A program made the translations under genes and the position numbers. From Cohaesibacter marisflavi (GTDB lineage Bacteria > Pseudomonadota > Alphaproteobacteria > Rhizobiales > Cohaesibacteraceae): a stretch of 64,000 bases of DNA. Positions 20,220 to 29,794 of the stretch are shown here, one piece after another (the first letter of the stretch is position 1; every line of letters starts with the position of its first letter). The DNA lies in contig NZ_FOVR01000003.1 in NCBI RefSeq assembly GCF_900115225.1, forward strand, positions 188,017 through 252,016. The letters are read 5' to 3'. The notes beneath the pieces are model-generated. The model did not search any database. It had not been told where the DNA came from and saw only the letters and a list, made by a program, of their open reading frames with translations.

Positions 20220-21689
20220 ATGACCGAAAAGATCACGCAGCCGTCTTCGGCAGCCGCTTCCCAGCCCAAAACGGACACCTCCCAACGGGCCAAATTCGTG
20301 ACCGGCTCGATTTTCCGTCATGTTGTCACCATGACGGCAACAGGCGCGGTGGGCATGATTGCCGTCTTCATGGTGGATCTGGCGAACCTGTTCTATATCT
20401 CCCTACTTGGGCAGGCGGAATTGGCAGCGGCCATTGGCTATTCAGCCACGATCATGTTCTTCAATAACTCGCTCAGCATCGGCATGATGATCGGCGGTTC
20501 TGCCATCATTGCCCGCGCGTTGGGAGAAGAGCGCAAAGAGCTTGCCAAACGGAGGGCGGGCAGCGCACTGATCGCCGTTTTCCTGATGATGATCGTGATG
20601 GCAGGGTTGGTCTTTGCCTTCATTCCCGAGCTGCTGACCTTTATCGGAGCGAAGGGAGACACCCACTCGATTGCCGTTAGCTTCCTGTCTATCGTTATCC
20701 CATCCATGCCGTTTCTTGGCATTTCGATGATGCTGGCCGGCATCATGCGCGCCAACGGAGACGCCAAGGGGTCCATGTATGTCACGCTGGCTGGCGGCTT
20801 TGCCTCGGCCATTCTCGACCCGATCTTCATTTTCGGATTCGGGCTAGGCATCGAAGGGGCGGCCATTGCCTCGGTCCTGTCCCGCTTCGTGATGATCGGC
20901 ATGGGCATTCGCGGCACGCTTTTTGTCAAGCAGATCCTTGCCAAGCCAGACAGTCTGGAAGATCTTTTCAGTCAATGGCGGGTTCTGTTTCCCATAGCCA
21001 TTCCTGCGATGCTGACCAATGTGGCCACTCCCGTTGGCAACGCCTATGTCACCATGTCTATCGCCGACTATGGCGATCAGGCCGTGGCTGGCTGGGCCAT
21101 CATCGGACGCATCCAACCCTTGGCATGGACAGCCCTGTTTGCACTTTCAGGCTCAGTGGGGCCGATCTTCGGGCAAAATCTGGGCGCAGGACTTCATCAT
21201 CGCGTCAAGCTCACCCTGCGCGACAGCATGTATTTCATTCTGGGTTATTCGCTCTTTGTGTGGTTCATCCTGTTTGTGGCGCAGGGCATGATTGTCGACA
21301 TTTTCCAAGCCGAGGGTGATGCGGCCGATTTCGTGCGCTTCTTCTGTACGTGGATTGCTCCAAGCAGCATCTTCATGGGCTTCCTGTTTGTCTCCAACGC
21401 CGCCTTCAACAATCTCGGGCACCCTGCCTATTCCACGGCCTTCAACTGGGGGCGCTCAACGCTGGGGACCATCCCTACCGTTATGCTGGGCACCTATCTG
21501 GCAGGCGCGGAAGGGGCTTTGCTCGGGCAGGCCGTTGGTGCCGTCATTTTCGGGTTGATGGCGATCCTGACCTGCTTTTATGTCATCAACAAGCAACATG
21601 GTCATGGCGGTGCCGCTGACACCAACCCGGTCGAGAACTGGTACCGACGCGCGCTCTCGCCTTTCTCCTCTGGCAAGGGCAACATGTAG
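20220..21689 (+). CDS. MATE-family efflux transporter
   Basis: 489 residues with about 12 hydrophobic segments in two halves. The N-terminal half has the MATE pattern (GSIFRHVVTMTATGAVGMIAVFMVDLANLFYISLLGQAELAAAIGYSATIMFF), with the first half ending near AKPDSLEDLFSQW. The second half repeats the pattern (IAIPAMLTNVATPVGNAYVTMSIADYGDQAVAGWAIIGRIQPLAWTALFALSGSVGPIFGQNLGAG). MATE proteins export cationic drugs or metabolites with Na+ or H+. The substrate is unknown. It is followed 106 bp later by a DUF2093 gene. Confidence 0.93.
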   Translation: MTEKITQPSSAAASQPKTDTSQRAKFVTGSIFRHVVTMTATGAVGMIAVFMVDLANLFYISLLGQAELAAAIGYSATIMFFNNSLSIGMMIGGSAIIARALGEERKELAKRRAGSALIAVFLMMIVMAGLVFAFIPELLTFIGAKGDTHSIAVSFLSIVIPSMPFLGISMMLAGIMRANGDAKGSMYVTLAGGFASAILDPIFIFGFGLGIEGAAIASVLSRFVMIGMGIRGTLFVKQILAKPDSLEDLFSQWRVLFPIAIPAMLTNVATPVGNAYVTMSIADYGDQAVAGWAIIGRIQPLAWTALFALSGSVGPIFGQNLGAGLHHRVKLTLRDSMYFILGYSLFVWFILFVAQGMIVDIFQAEGDAADFVRFFCTWIAPSSIFMGFLFVSNAAFNNLGHPAYSTAFNWGRSTLGTIPTVMLGTYLAGAEGALLGQAVGAVIFGLMAILTCFYVINKQHGHGGAADTNPVENWYRRALSPFSSGKGNM

Positions 21690-21795
21690 CCGCTGGCTTG
21701 CGAAAAAATCGCGAGCAATCTTGCAGCAAGGGCTGGTCAGAGCGTGGATTGAGCGCTAGAACAAGACAAGACGCATAAGGGAAAGGACCAAGACC

Positions 21796-22017
21796 ATGAT
21801 GATCAATCTGCCAAATTCCGGCAAGGAAGCCGTGCTGCGCTATAAAGATGCAGACTTGCAGGTCATTCATTCAGGGTCTTACGTCAGATGTGCCGTCACC
21901 GGCCGCCCCATTCCACTTGATGACCTGAAATACTGGTCGGTGGATCGTCAGGAAGCCTATATCGACTGCGAAGCATCCTTTCAGGCCGAAAAAGCCGCTG
22001 CCGCGAAAAAGGACTGA
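21796..22017 (+). CDS. DUF2093 small protein
   Basis: 73 residues. The core AVLRYKDADLQVIHSGSYVRCAVTGRPIPLDDLKYWSVDRQEAYIDCEASFQ matches DUF2093, a small protein almost restricted to Alphaproteobacteria and usually found next to lpxK, as here (convergent). One cysteine lies in YVRCAVTG and one in IDCEAS. The function is unknown; linkage to lipid A genes is known from gene order only. Confidence 0.88.
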   Translation: MMINLPNSGKEAVLRYKDADLQVIHSGSYVRCAVTGRPIPLDDLKYWSVDRQEAYIDCEASFQAEKAAAAKKD

Positions 22018-22050
22018 CACACAGTCTGGAGCATCTCTCTAGAAACAATC

Positions 22051-23070
22051 TTAGCGTCGCGAGAATTTGCGGCGAACCTCAGTGAGCAGACGCGCCGCAA
22101 AGCCCTTGTCTTCAAAGCCCATATCGACCTCGATGATATGAGCCTTACTGGCCAGCTGCGCTCCGACCTCGCCCAGTTCGGCTAGACGGACGTGATCCTT
22201 GGCTGTGGTCACGATTTCGAGATTCTGCGCGGCTGCCCGATCCAGAATTTCCTGCCCTTCTTCGATGGTGAAGCTGTGGTGATCATCAAAATGAATATGA
22301 TCAATCACCGCAAGATCCAGCTGATCAAGCGTGCGGTGGAACTTGTCAGGTCGGCCGATGCCGCAGAAGGCAAATATGCGGGTTCCGCCCAACAAACTGC
22401 ATTTCCCCGGCAGCAAACGGGCGTTGACCGTGCCTTTTCCCAGCTTTGAGAAAAGTTGTTGCAACTGCGGTCCCTTGGATCCTTCCCCGACGATGACAAA
22501 CTGATCAGCACGCCAGACCTGAGGGTGCAGCGGCGCACGCAGGGGGCCGGCAGGAAAGACAAAGCCGTTGCCAAGGCTCTGCTGCGAATCCACAATGATC
22601 AGGTTGAAATCCTTGTGCAGATAGGGGTTTTGAAAGCCGTCATCCATGATGATGATGCTGCCTTCCTGGCCACCGGAAATCTCTTCAGCCAGCTTTGCAC
22701 CCGCCACCCTGTCGCGAGAGACGATCGTTGGCGCCACACGGGCCAACAGCAGGGCTTCATCGCCAACATCGGCGATGGAATGGGTAGCAGGATCAACCAG
22801 CAAAGGGCCGGGCTCCTGCCCCTTGAAGCCACGTGTTAAAAAGATGGGAGAAAGATGCTGGCCCTTGGCCACGCGCCCCAGCGTGATCGCAGTCGGCGTC
22901 TTGCCAGCCCCTCCCATCACCAGATTACCGATGCAAAGCACGGGCATATGGGCCTTGTAGAGAGCTTTCTTCTTAAAACGGGCAAGGGAAATCCGGCCGT
23001 AGACAAGGCTAACGGGATAGAGAAGCCACGCCAGAGCGTTTCGCTCTGTCCAAAAGCCGGGTGCCTTCAT
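22051..23070 (-). CDS. lpxK: Tetraacyldisaccharide 4'-kinase LpxK
   Basis: 339 residues. The P-loop is in CIGNLVMGGAGKTPTAI (GGAGKT at 53-58), after a membrane-associating N-terminal segment (RNALAWLLYPVSLVYGRI). IIIMDDGFQNPYLHKDFNLIIVD is the family Walker B-like block. LpxK phosphorylates the 4' position of the lipid A precursor on the inner face of the inner membrane. It is last in the minus-strand lipid A run, 43 bp after waaA. Confidence 0.95.
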   Translation of the reverse strand: MKAPGFWTERNALAWLLYPVSLVYGRISLARFKKKALYKAHMPVLCIGNLVMGGAGKTPTAITLGRVAKGQHLSPIFLTRGFKGQEPGPLLVDPATHSIADVGDEALLLARVAPTIVSRDRVAGAKLAEEISGGQEGSIIIMDDGFQNPYLHKDFNLIIVDSQQSLGNGFVFPAGPLRAPLHPQVWRADQFVIVGEGSKGPQLQQLFSKLGKGTVNARLLPGKCSLLGGTRIFAFCGIGRPDKFHRTLDQLDLAVIDHIHFDDHHSFTIEEGQEILDRAAAQNLEIVTTAKDHVRLAELGEVGAQLASKAHIIEVDMGFEDKGFAARLLTEVRRKFSRR

Positions 23071-23113
23071 AGTCTGCTCTCCTGTTGCCCGATAGCCCGG
23101 CTGGCGCGTTAGC

Positions 23114-24436
23114 TCAAGGCGTTTCGCTATTCGCCCTGTTCAGCTCGGCATTGATCTTGAGGGGCTCAAGGAAAGGATTAAGCGCCATCATCGTCATGTC
23201 AAGAGCGCCAGAGAATGGCCGCAGGGACCGTCTGGCCAACTCGACACGCCGGTCGATTTCGGCAGAGGAGGACATGAGGCGTGCAAGGGTCTGAATAAGT
23301 TCGCGCTCATTATGCAAACATTCCGCGCCGCCGGTCTGATCCAGAGCATCGTAGATATTCTGGAAATTCTCCACACTTGGTCCATGCAGGATCGTGCAGC
23401 CCAGTCGGGCCGGTTCAATCGGGTTCTGGCCGCCATGGTCAACCAGAGAGCCACCGACAAATGCAATGCGGGACAGGCGATAGAATAGCCCCATTTCGCC
23501 AATGGTATCAGCGATATAGATATCGGTTTTAGGGAACAGATCGGGCTCTTCAGAACGGCGCTGGATGCGCGGCACGATGCCAACCAGTTCCTTCATGATA
23601 TCGTCGCTGCGCTCGGGATGGCGCGGTACGATAATAGTGAGCAGATTGGGAATGCGCACCGCCATGCGACTGTGCGCCTGAGCCAGAAGCCGCTCTTCGC
23701 CCGGATGCGTGCTTGCGGCCACCCAGACCGGACGATTGCCCACGGCCATGCGCATGCGCTGGAGTTGCTCTTCATCGGCCTGAGGTGGAGGTACATCGAA
23801 TTTGAGATTGCCGGTCACCTCGACCTGCGCCACGCCCAGATTGGTATAACGGTCTCTGTCTTCTTTGGTCTGAGCAAGACAGAGCGGCACATTGCCGAAC
23901 ATCTGCCGGAAGACCGAAGGGAACTTGGACCAGCGCCGGAATGATCGCTCAGACATGCGCCCGTTGACCACGATCATGGGGATGTCGCGATTGTTCAATT
24001 CTGACAGGATAAAGGGCCAGATTTCCGATTCCACAAACAGCGCCATATCCGGCTGCCAGAAATTGAGGAACCGATTGACATAAGGCGCAATATCAAAGGG
24101 CACGAACTGATGGAAGGCGCCACTTGGCAGGTGCTTTTGGGCGATTTGGGCCGATGTGACCGTGACAGTTGTCAACAGAACCTGAGTGCCGGTTTCCGTT
24201 ATCAGATTGATAAGCGGCAGTACGGCATTGGTTTCACCCACAGAGGCCGCATGCACCCAAATGAGAGGGCCAGACGGGCGAGCGATGGAAGATTTGCCGT
24301 AGCGCTCCTTGCGACGGGCCGGAATCTCCTTGCCCTTGCGCGCGCGCAAGCCAACCAACAGCGGAGCCAAAGGGCTCGCCGCATATCCCGCCATGCGATA
24401 GGTGGAAAGTGCAAATCGTCCTGACCAGTCCATCAA
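23114..24436 (-). CDS. waaA: 3-deoxy-D-manno-octulosonic acid (Kdo) transferase WaaA
   Basis: 440 residues, GT30 family. A short N-terminal membrane anchor is followed by the catalytic motif HAASVGE (62-68; the Glu is the general base in the family) and later LVNGRMSERSFRRW, HPGEE and a nucleotide-sugar block, AFVGGSLVDHGGQNPIEPARLGC. It transfers Kdo to lipid IVA. Next to lpxK and a DUF374 acyltransferase, as in other Alphaproteobacteria. Confidence 0.95.
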   Translation of the reverse strand: MMDWSGRFALSTYRMAGYAASPLAPLLVGLRARKGKEIPARRKERYGKSSIARPSGPLIWVHAASVGETNAVLPLINLITETGTQVLLTTVTVTSAQIAQKHLPSGAFHQFVPFDIAPYVNRFLNFWQPDMALFVESEIWPFILSELNNRDIPMIVVNGRMSERSFRRWSKFPSVFRQMFGNVPLCLAQTKEDRDRYTNLGVAQVEVTGNLKFDVPPPQADEEQLQRMRMAVGNRPVWVAASTHPGEERLLAQAHSRMAVRIPNLLTIIVPRHPERSDDIMKELVGIVPRIQRRSEEPDLFPKTDIYIADTIGEMGLFYRLSRIAFVGGSLVDHGGQNPIEPARLGCTILHGPSVENFQNIYDALDQTGGAECLHNERELIQTLARLMSSSAEIDRRVELARRSLRPFSGALDMTMMALNPFLEPLKINAELNRANSETP

Positions 24437-24756
24437 TTATCCGTTCTGTTTTCCTCACTATGGCCTAAACTTATGGTCCAAAAGATGGCGGCGGGGAGAC
24501 AATCAACAGCTTGACCTCCCTAAAGCGAGGCCCCCCGATAAAGCTGCCGCATGCTACAAATGTCCGAGCGAATGGCCAAGCCATTTTTGCTATTATATTT
24601 TATACAACCTTGCACACTACACACAAGATTGCCCAAACATGCAAGCGTTTCCGCTCTTTTGCAAGGGGGCCTGTCCATAGAGGCTCCAAACGGTAAACAA
24701 ACCTTCAGGGCATCTGACCATGCAGGCCGACACCAGACACTTTGTTGCCCATGGCG
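24437..24756. other. 320-bp gap between waaA and the DUF374 gene
   Basis: The flanking genes are on the same strand and usually nearly contiguous in relatives. No coding frame with family resemblance was found; in particular, no DUF4170 gene, which often sits in this cluster, can be seen. The 24590-24640 part is AT-rich and may hold a promoter for waaA-lpxK. Confidence 0.45.
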
Positions 24757-25452
24757 CTAGTGTTTGAGAGCTTCGTAGGCCTTGCGGGTGGTCTCATTGA
24801 GCGCAGCTTCCACCAATTGGCGCATGCGCTCCAACTCTGCCTCATCGGCCTCGTGCGACACATAGATCGGTTCGCCAATGATGAAGGCAGCCTTGCCGAA
24901 GGGCAGATTGACCGATGCCTTGTCCCAGGTATCAAGATCAATGCGCCGGGAAGAGGCATAGGCGGCCGGAATGATCGGGCGCCCGCTCAACTTGGCCAGC
25001 GTGACCACGCCGAGACCGCATTCTCTGGCGCCAGTTTTGGGCACATTGACTGTCATCACAACGCCAATGCCTTCACGCAGGCAGGACACCAGATTCTTCA
25101 GCGCTGAAATGCCGCCCTTTGTCAGCGTCTTGGAGCGATTGCGCCCGCCGGAGCCGCGCACCACATCAACGCCAAGAGCCTCTGCGGCGACACTATTGAG
25201 ATGCCCATCCCCGGAGCGCGATACCAGCGCCTTGAAGGGGTCGTTCTTGCGCTTGACCAAAGGCACCATGAAATGCTGCCCATGCCAGAGCGCCACGATC
25301 GCCGGATAGTGTCCTTCGACCCTTGCATAGCCTTCATCGGGATTGTTGACCATACGGTTGGTGGCATGCACCAACCGCAGCCAGAGCGCAATCAGCCGTC
25401 CCCCCAGTGTCAACACTGGTTTGGAGCGAAAAATTTTCTTCAACTCTCGCAC
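24757..25452 (-). CDS. DUF374 lysophospholipid acyltransferase-like protein
   Basis: 231 residues. The DUF374 pattern is clear: VEGHYPAIVALWHGQHFMVPLVKRKNDPFKALVSRSGDGHLNSVAAEALGVDVVRGSGGRNRSKTLTKGGISALKNLVSCLREGIGVVMTVNVPKTGAR, with the invariant WHGQ and SRSGDG. The family is related to LPLAT acyltransferases, and the gene almost always neighbours waaA in Alphaproteobacteria, so an envelope lipid role is inferred. In this protein VNVPKTGAREC replaces the more usual T.DGPKGPR, keeping K and R only. Confidence 0.88.
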   Translation of the reverse strand: MRELKKIFRSKPVLTLGGRLIALWLRLVHATNRMVNNPDEGYARVEGHYPAIVALWHGQHFMVPLVKRKNDPFKALVSRSGDGHLNSVAAEALGVDVVRGSGGRNRSKTLTKGGISALKNLVSCLREGIGVVMTVNVPKTGARECGLGVVTLAKLSGRPIIPAAYASSRRIDLDTWDKASVNLPFGKAAFIIGEPIYVSHEADEAELERMRQLVEAALNETTRKAYEALKH

Positions 25453-25692
25453 GGTTTGCGCCTACTCCGATCTGACCTGACGAAGAGAAACCCTGCTCGA
25501 ACAAGTCAGCCAGCTCCGTCTTTTGCGCTCTCCATATAGTGCTATTCGGCAGCAAAGGGAAGAGCGGAGACCATGAGAGAGGGACAGGATCTGCCATATT
25601 TGCGCATTAAAACAGCCAGTAAGGTTAAATCCACAAGCGCATGCGGATGAAGGCGCGCAAAGCCCGCCTTTTCAGCCCTCTTCTGGCGAGAC

Positions 25693-26535
25693 TCAACCGT
25701 GGCGTCTTTGCGGAAATTGCAAGGCTGGCATCATGGGAGCAACCAGACGACCAAGCGCCTTGCAGGAGGCGTATAGGCTATCATGATGCACATTGGGCCG
25801 GTTATATTTCAGCAGATTGTTGGACTTGTCGCGCAGAATACCGTGAGCCTCTTCGACGATGAGGTCAGCGGCCGCCAAGTCCCAGTCATTGGCGTCTTCG
25901 CGAGCCAGAGCCAGATCAAGGGCTCCGGTGGTGACCATGACGATTCTGTAGGCCAACGAGCGGACATAGCCGGCATTTTGCACACCAGCACGGGCCAGCG
26001 GCCCTCTGGCAATAGCCGGACGCGGACCGGCTACTCTGGCGCCATCCAGATTGGCGAGGCGCGGACAGACAACGGGCACATTATTAAGCTGTGTGCCACC
26101 AAAGCGGGAGGCGCAATACATCTCACCGCGCACGGGTGCGAACAGCACGGCAGCCACCGGCCTGTGATTCTCCACCACCGCAAGCGAGATGGTCCACTCC
26201 GTACCACCATCAATGAAGGCCCGGGTGCCATCAATGGGATCGATGACAAAGACGCGCTGCTTTTCCAGCCGCTCGGGATTGTCTTCGCTCTCTTCGGAAA
26301 GCCAGCCATAGTCCGGGCGGGCGGCCATCAGAGTTTCTTTTAGAAACTCGTCAACGGCCAGATCAGCCTCTGTGACCGGACTGTAATTCTGTTTGGTCCA
26401 GACCTGTGGGTCCCTGTTGAAATAGCGCAGCGCAAGCGCCCCTGCCTTGCTGGCAGCGTCTTCCAGAAGTTTGGTGTCTTCCTTGTAGGCGTGTTTGGAA
26501 CCGGCAGATGCCTTGCAAGTCTTATCGTCCGGCAA
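25693..26535 (-). CDS. Inositol monophosphatase-family phosphatase
   Basis: 280 residues. Metal-binding motifs are present in order: LSEESED (E81-E82), DPIDGTRAFIDGG (99-111) and WDLAAADLIVEEAHG (about 218-232). The family includes SuhB-type inositol-1-phosphatases and CysQ 3',5'-bisphosphate nucleotidases; the sequence alone does not separate them. The start overlaps the end of pmbA by 14 bp, so it is translationally linked to that gene. Confidence 0.92.
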   Translation of the reverse strand: MPDDKTCKASAGSKHAYKEDTKLLEDAASKAGALALRYFNRDPQVWTKQNYSPVTEADLAVDEFLKETLMAARPDYGWLSEESEDNPERLEKQRVFVIDPIDGTRAFIDGGTEWTISLAVVENHRPVAAVLFAPVRGEMYCASRFGGTQLNNVPVVCPRLANLDGARVAGPRPAIARGPLARAGVQNAGYVRSLAYRIVMVTTGALDLALAREDANDWDLAAADLIVEEAHGILRDKSNNLLKYNRPNVHHDSLYASCKALGRLVAPMMPALQFPQRRHG

Positions 26536-27892
26536 CTGTCATGCCCTCTACCAGAATGGACGGTGAATTAACCGCATGTTCAAAGGAAAGGTCGTCCGCC
26601 GGAATCATCCGCGCAAACATGTCAACGAGGTTGCCGGCGATGGTGATTTCGGAAATGGCTTCGGCCAGCTTGCCATCCTTGATGCGCACGCCGGAAGCGC
26701 CACGGGAATAATCGCCCGTCACCCCATTCACGCCCTGCCCGATCAGGTCGGTAATGTAAATGCCATCCTTGATACCGGCAATCAGCTCCTGCTGGGTGTG
26801 GGTGCCCTTCTCAAGGCGCAGGTTGGTCGTTGACGGATAAGGGTTGGCGCCTGAGCGGGTTGCCCGTCCGTTGGTTTTCATTCCCAGCTCGGCAGCGGTT
26901 GCGCTATCCAGAACCCATTGGTTCAGATAGCCATTTTCCACCAGAGCCAGAGGCTGGCAATCCACGCCTTCCCCGTCAAAGGGGCGCGAGCCAAGACCGC
27001 GTGGCAGCATCGGATCGTCATTGATGCAAATGCCGGACGGGAAGACCTGCCGACCAAGCTTGTCATTGAGGAAAGAAGTATGCCGCGCAATGGCTGCACC
27101 ATTGATGGCGGACGCGAAATGGCCAACCAGCGTTGTCGCAACCCGAGGCTCGAACAGGATATCGTAGGTGCCGGTTTCGATCTTGGCCGGATTGAGACGG
27201 CTCACCGCCCGCTCACCCGCCCGACGGCCGACGAGCCCCGGAGACCGCAAATCATCGCGATGCACCGCAGCCGAGAAGGAATAATCCCGCTCCATCGTCA
27301 TGCCAGTGCCTGCAATGGCAGTGACGGAGAATGAAATACGAGAAGACAGATAGGAGCCAACAAAGCCGTGAGACGTGGCCAGCACAGCGCCCCCCAGAAA
27401 ATGCCCGGCACCGGCGCCGCCGGATTTGGTCACCCCCTCCACCGCCATGGCAGCTTCTTCGGCCTCTTCCACCATACGGGTCAGATCTTCCGAGGTGGGA
27501 ATATTGAGATCGGCCGGATCACAGGCCTTGACCCGTTCGGCCACAAGAGAAGGCTCCATCAGATCGCTGCGCGCGGCCAGTCGCGCGAAGGGATCGGGCG
27601 GAGACAGATGCGCCATGGCAACCGCCCGTTCGGCGAGCTTGGTCAGGATATCCAGATCGTCGGTGGTATTGGTGGAAATGGATGCCTTACACCCATCTAT
27701 AAAGACCCGAAGCGCCATGGAGTCATTCTCGGAATGCTCATTTTCTTCCAATGATCCATCGCGCAAGCCAACCGAACTGGAAATGGCTCTGGCAGCGACC
27801 GCATCAGCGGAGTCGGCTCCAGCCTTCATGGCGGCTTTTACAAGATGGTGGGCTCTTTCCTCAATAATGGACTGATCAAGAAGGTCTGACAT
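26522..27892 (-). CDS. pmbA: TldE/PmbA protease subunit
   Basis: 456 residues of the TldD/PmbA fold: SADAVAARAISSSVGLRDGSLEENEHSENDSMALRVFIDGCKASISTN at the N-terminus, and DLIGQGVNGVTGDYSRGASGVRIKDGKLAEAISEITIAGNLVDMFARM near the end. It lacks the HExxxH zinc site, as expected for TldE, the non-catalytic partner of TldD (encoded at 13030-14529). First gene of the run leading to the inositol phosphatase and lipid A genes. Confidence 0.94.
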   Translation of the reverse strand: MSDLLDQSIIEERAHHLVKAAMKAGADSADAVAARAISSSVGLRDGSLEENEHSENDSMALRVFIDGCKASISTNTTDDLDILTKLAERAVAMAHLSPPDPFARLAARSDLMEPSLVAERVKACDPADLNIPTSEDLTRMVEEAEEAAMAVEGVTKSGGAGAGHFLGGAVLATSHGFVGSYLSSRISFSVTAIAGTGMTMERDYSFSAAVHRDDLRSPGLVGRRAGERAVSRLNPAKIETGTYDILFEPRVATTLVGHFASAINGAAIARHTSFLNDKLGRQVFPSGICINDDPMLPRGLGSRPFDGEGVDCQPLALVENGYLNQWVLDSATAAELGMKTNGRATRSGANPYPSTTNLRLEKGTHTQQELIAGIKDGIYITDLIGQGVNGVTGDYSRGASGVRIKDGKLAEAISEITIAGNLVDMFARMIPADDLSFEHAVNSPSILVEGMTVAGR

Positions 27893-28176
27893 AAACTCTT
27901 GTCTTCTGCTTTGCGGGTGGAGCGATCAAAACACGCTTTCCTTCTGTCTTAGGGGCTTGAAGCGGCTTGAGCAAGTAAAAAGGCATAAGGGCCGTGAGCA
28001 CAATCTGGGGGAAAGTGGTTGCCAAAAGGTGAAGATTCGACCCCGGTAATAATTCCCTAACCCTATATAATATCACGCTTTTTTAACCCTCTTAATTAAG
28101 CAAATACTGAAGCCTGTTTGCTAGGCTGAGCCTATTCAAAAGAAGCATCCCAAAAGGGGCTCGAAGGAGAAGGCTC

Positions 28177-28824
28177 GTGAGGCGTCAGGAAAATCAAAAA
28201 TACACGGAAGCCATTTCCTACCAGGTTGAGGGGGCAGCACGCATTGATCCCCACAATCTGGCAAAGTATTTCCAATCCGGCGAAATCCGATCCAAGGCAG
28301 CCAAGCTCAGCGGCTTCAGCGAAACCGCTCTGTTCGGCGCACAGGTTCCCGGTATCGTTCAAATCAAGGCAGATCAGGTGCTTGTCGAGTGCAATCTCAG
28401 CTGCGGTTTGCCGCTGCTGGTGCGCGTCCCACTGGCTTATTATAAAGGTGTCGGGGCCCGTTTCATTGTCGGCAAGCGCGAAGGCAATCCGCTGATCTGC
28501 ATTCTCGAACTTGTACATGACGATCCCAATCTGACCTTGCCCTTGATGGCAAGCACAGATCTGGAAGAAGCTGCCGTTGACTGGCAGAGCTGGTCCAATC
28601 GTTATCATTTGCCCATGTTGCACAAGCCTCTGGGCGCTGGCGATTATGAAGTGGCCAGTGACAGGAATGGCCCGCTTGCGGATCTGGTGACGGGGCCACA
28701 AATGCCACGTCGGCCACATGCACAGATCTCGGCTCGCCGTCCACGGTTTCTTGTGCGTCGGAAAACGGGCACATGCGGTCCGATGCAACATTTTCAGGAA
28801 CGCGAGATTATCGCGCGCAACTAG
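28177..28824 (+). CDS. DUF6101-like protein
   Basis: 215 residues, basic C-terminus. The pattern ARIDPHNLAKYF, PLLVRVPLAYYKGVGARFI, ILELVHDDPNLTLPLMASTDLEEAAVDWQSWSNRYHLPML and a final RRP/RRK-rich stretch resembles DUF6101 proteins of Hyphomicrobiales, whose function is unknown. A TATAAT-like -10 hexamer lies at 28066-28071, about 106 bp upstream. A long antisense frame across the gene is a shadow. Recognition rests on remembered family pattern, so moderate confidence in the name but high that it is coding. Confidence 0.78.
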   Translation: MRRQENQKYTEAISYQVEGAARIDPHNLAKYFQSGEIRSKAAKLSGFSETALFGAQVPGIVQIKADQVLVECNLSCGLPLLVRVPLAYYKGVGARFIVGKREGNPLICILELVHDDPNLTLPLMASTDLEEAAVDWQSWSNRYHLPMLHKPLGAGDYEVASDRNGPLADLVTGPQMPRRPHAQISARRPRFLVRRKTGTCGPMQHFQEREIIARN

Positions 28825-28967
28825 GCGCGCTTGCAGGTGAACATCCCAAGACATGCACGAAAGAGAGGGTCAATCGGCCCTCTTTTTTGTTTGTCTTAGC
28901 GTTGCTTGTCTCTGTAGGAAAAAGCTCTCATCGGGGCCGCCCTATGCACGGCATCTCAGCAACCGTC

Positions 28968-29591
28968 TTAGTTCTCACCACATCCGTTATGCTTGCGCCA
29001 CATGGCGGCATCATGCCCTTCTGGCACTGAGGCGCAGACATCGCTCTCTTCGCTATATCCCCGTAAGGCATTATAGTGCTCAACCTGCTCGGGGGTCACA
29101 ATCTTCGTTGCTTCCAGATGCGCGGACAGATGGATATAGCGCAGCTTGCGGCGGGATTCTTCTATATAGCCCAAGGCCGTGCGCAACAGACCATCATTGA
29201 TGCGGCCCGCGCTGAATTCCTTTTCAAGCTTGGCTTCAAGAAAAATGTAGGTTTTGGCTTCCTTCCGCGCATCGCTTGTCATCTGCTCATAGAGCGTTTC
29301 AAGCTTCTCGACCTGCTCGTCATCCAGCACCAATTTGTCTTTCAGGTCCAGCAAATGGGCTGGACCGGGAAAGCCGTTCAGTTCGGCAGCCTTGGCGAGC
29401 CCCCAGCCACCACCCTTCTTAAGCTCGTCTATATCGTCCTGCGACAGGCTCTTGATGGTTCGCTCTTGCTGTCCGGCATATTTGGACCGCTTCTCCTGCT
29501 CCACCATACCCGCCGTCATCGCCTCTATGGGAATCAGCACCGCGAAGAAGGCTCCAAAGCAAATGGTCGGGACATGATGAGAGAAGGGCAT
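28968..29591 (-). CDS. Spy/CpxP-like periplasmic protein (heavy-metal-sensor type)
   Basis: 207 residues from the ATG at 29589-29591, which gives a good signal peptide (MPFSHHVPTICFGAFFAVLIP); an in-frame extension to 29690 would bury it. The mature part is helical and charged: GGGWGLAKAAELNGFPGPAHLLDLKDKLVLDDEQVEKLETLYEQM, then LEKEFSAGRINDGLLRTALGYIEESRRKLRYIHLSAHLEATKIVTPEQVEHYNALRGY. This matches Spy/CpxP-like proteins, periplasmic chaperone-like proteins linked with metal or envelope stress. The C-terminal tail has Cys and His (DVCASVPEGHDAAMWRKHNGCGEN) that could bind metal. A 12-bp perfect palindrome lies 59 bp upstream. Confidence 0.8.
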   Translation of the reverse strand: MPFSHHVPTICFGAFFAVLIPIEAMTAGMVEQEKRSKYAGQQERTIKSLSQDDIDELKKGGGWGLAKAAELNGFPGPAHLLDLKDKLVLDDEQVEKLETLYEQMTSDARKEAKTYIFLEAKLEKEFSAGRINDGLLRTALGYIEESRRKLRYIHLSAHLEATKIVTPEQVEHYNALRGYSEESDVCASVPEGHDAAMWRKHNGCGEN

Positions 29592-29649
29592 GGATGATCC
29601 GGAGTCAAGCAGTTTGAATTGCGGTTTGAGGTAATGGCACCATGGTGAA

Positions 29650-29661
29650 TAATACGTATTA
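29650..29661 (-). promoter_or_regulatory. 12-bp palindrome upstream of Spy-like gene
   Basis: TAATACGTATTA is a perfect dyad 59 bp before the chosen start codon. The position suits an operator; the cognate regulator is unknown. Confidence 0.35.
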
Positions 29662-29794
29662 CACCATACATACCCCCTATATGTGAACACAACATTCGAA
29701 TCAGGGCGAAAGTTTCACGACATCGTGAAAAAAGTGCCCGTAGCAGAACGGCTGTGAAATGCGGACAGGGCTGCCATCACTCGTTATTCTTTGC

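Noticed and set aside
28132-28854. 240-codon frame antisense to the DUF6101-like gene
   Set aside because: Cys/His-rich shadow composition; the plus-strand frame has a promoter-like element, good start and family pattern.
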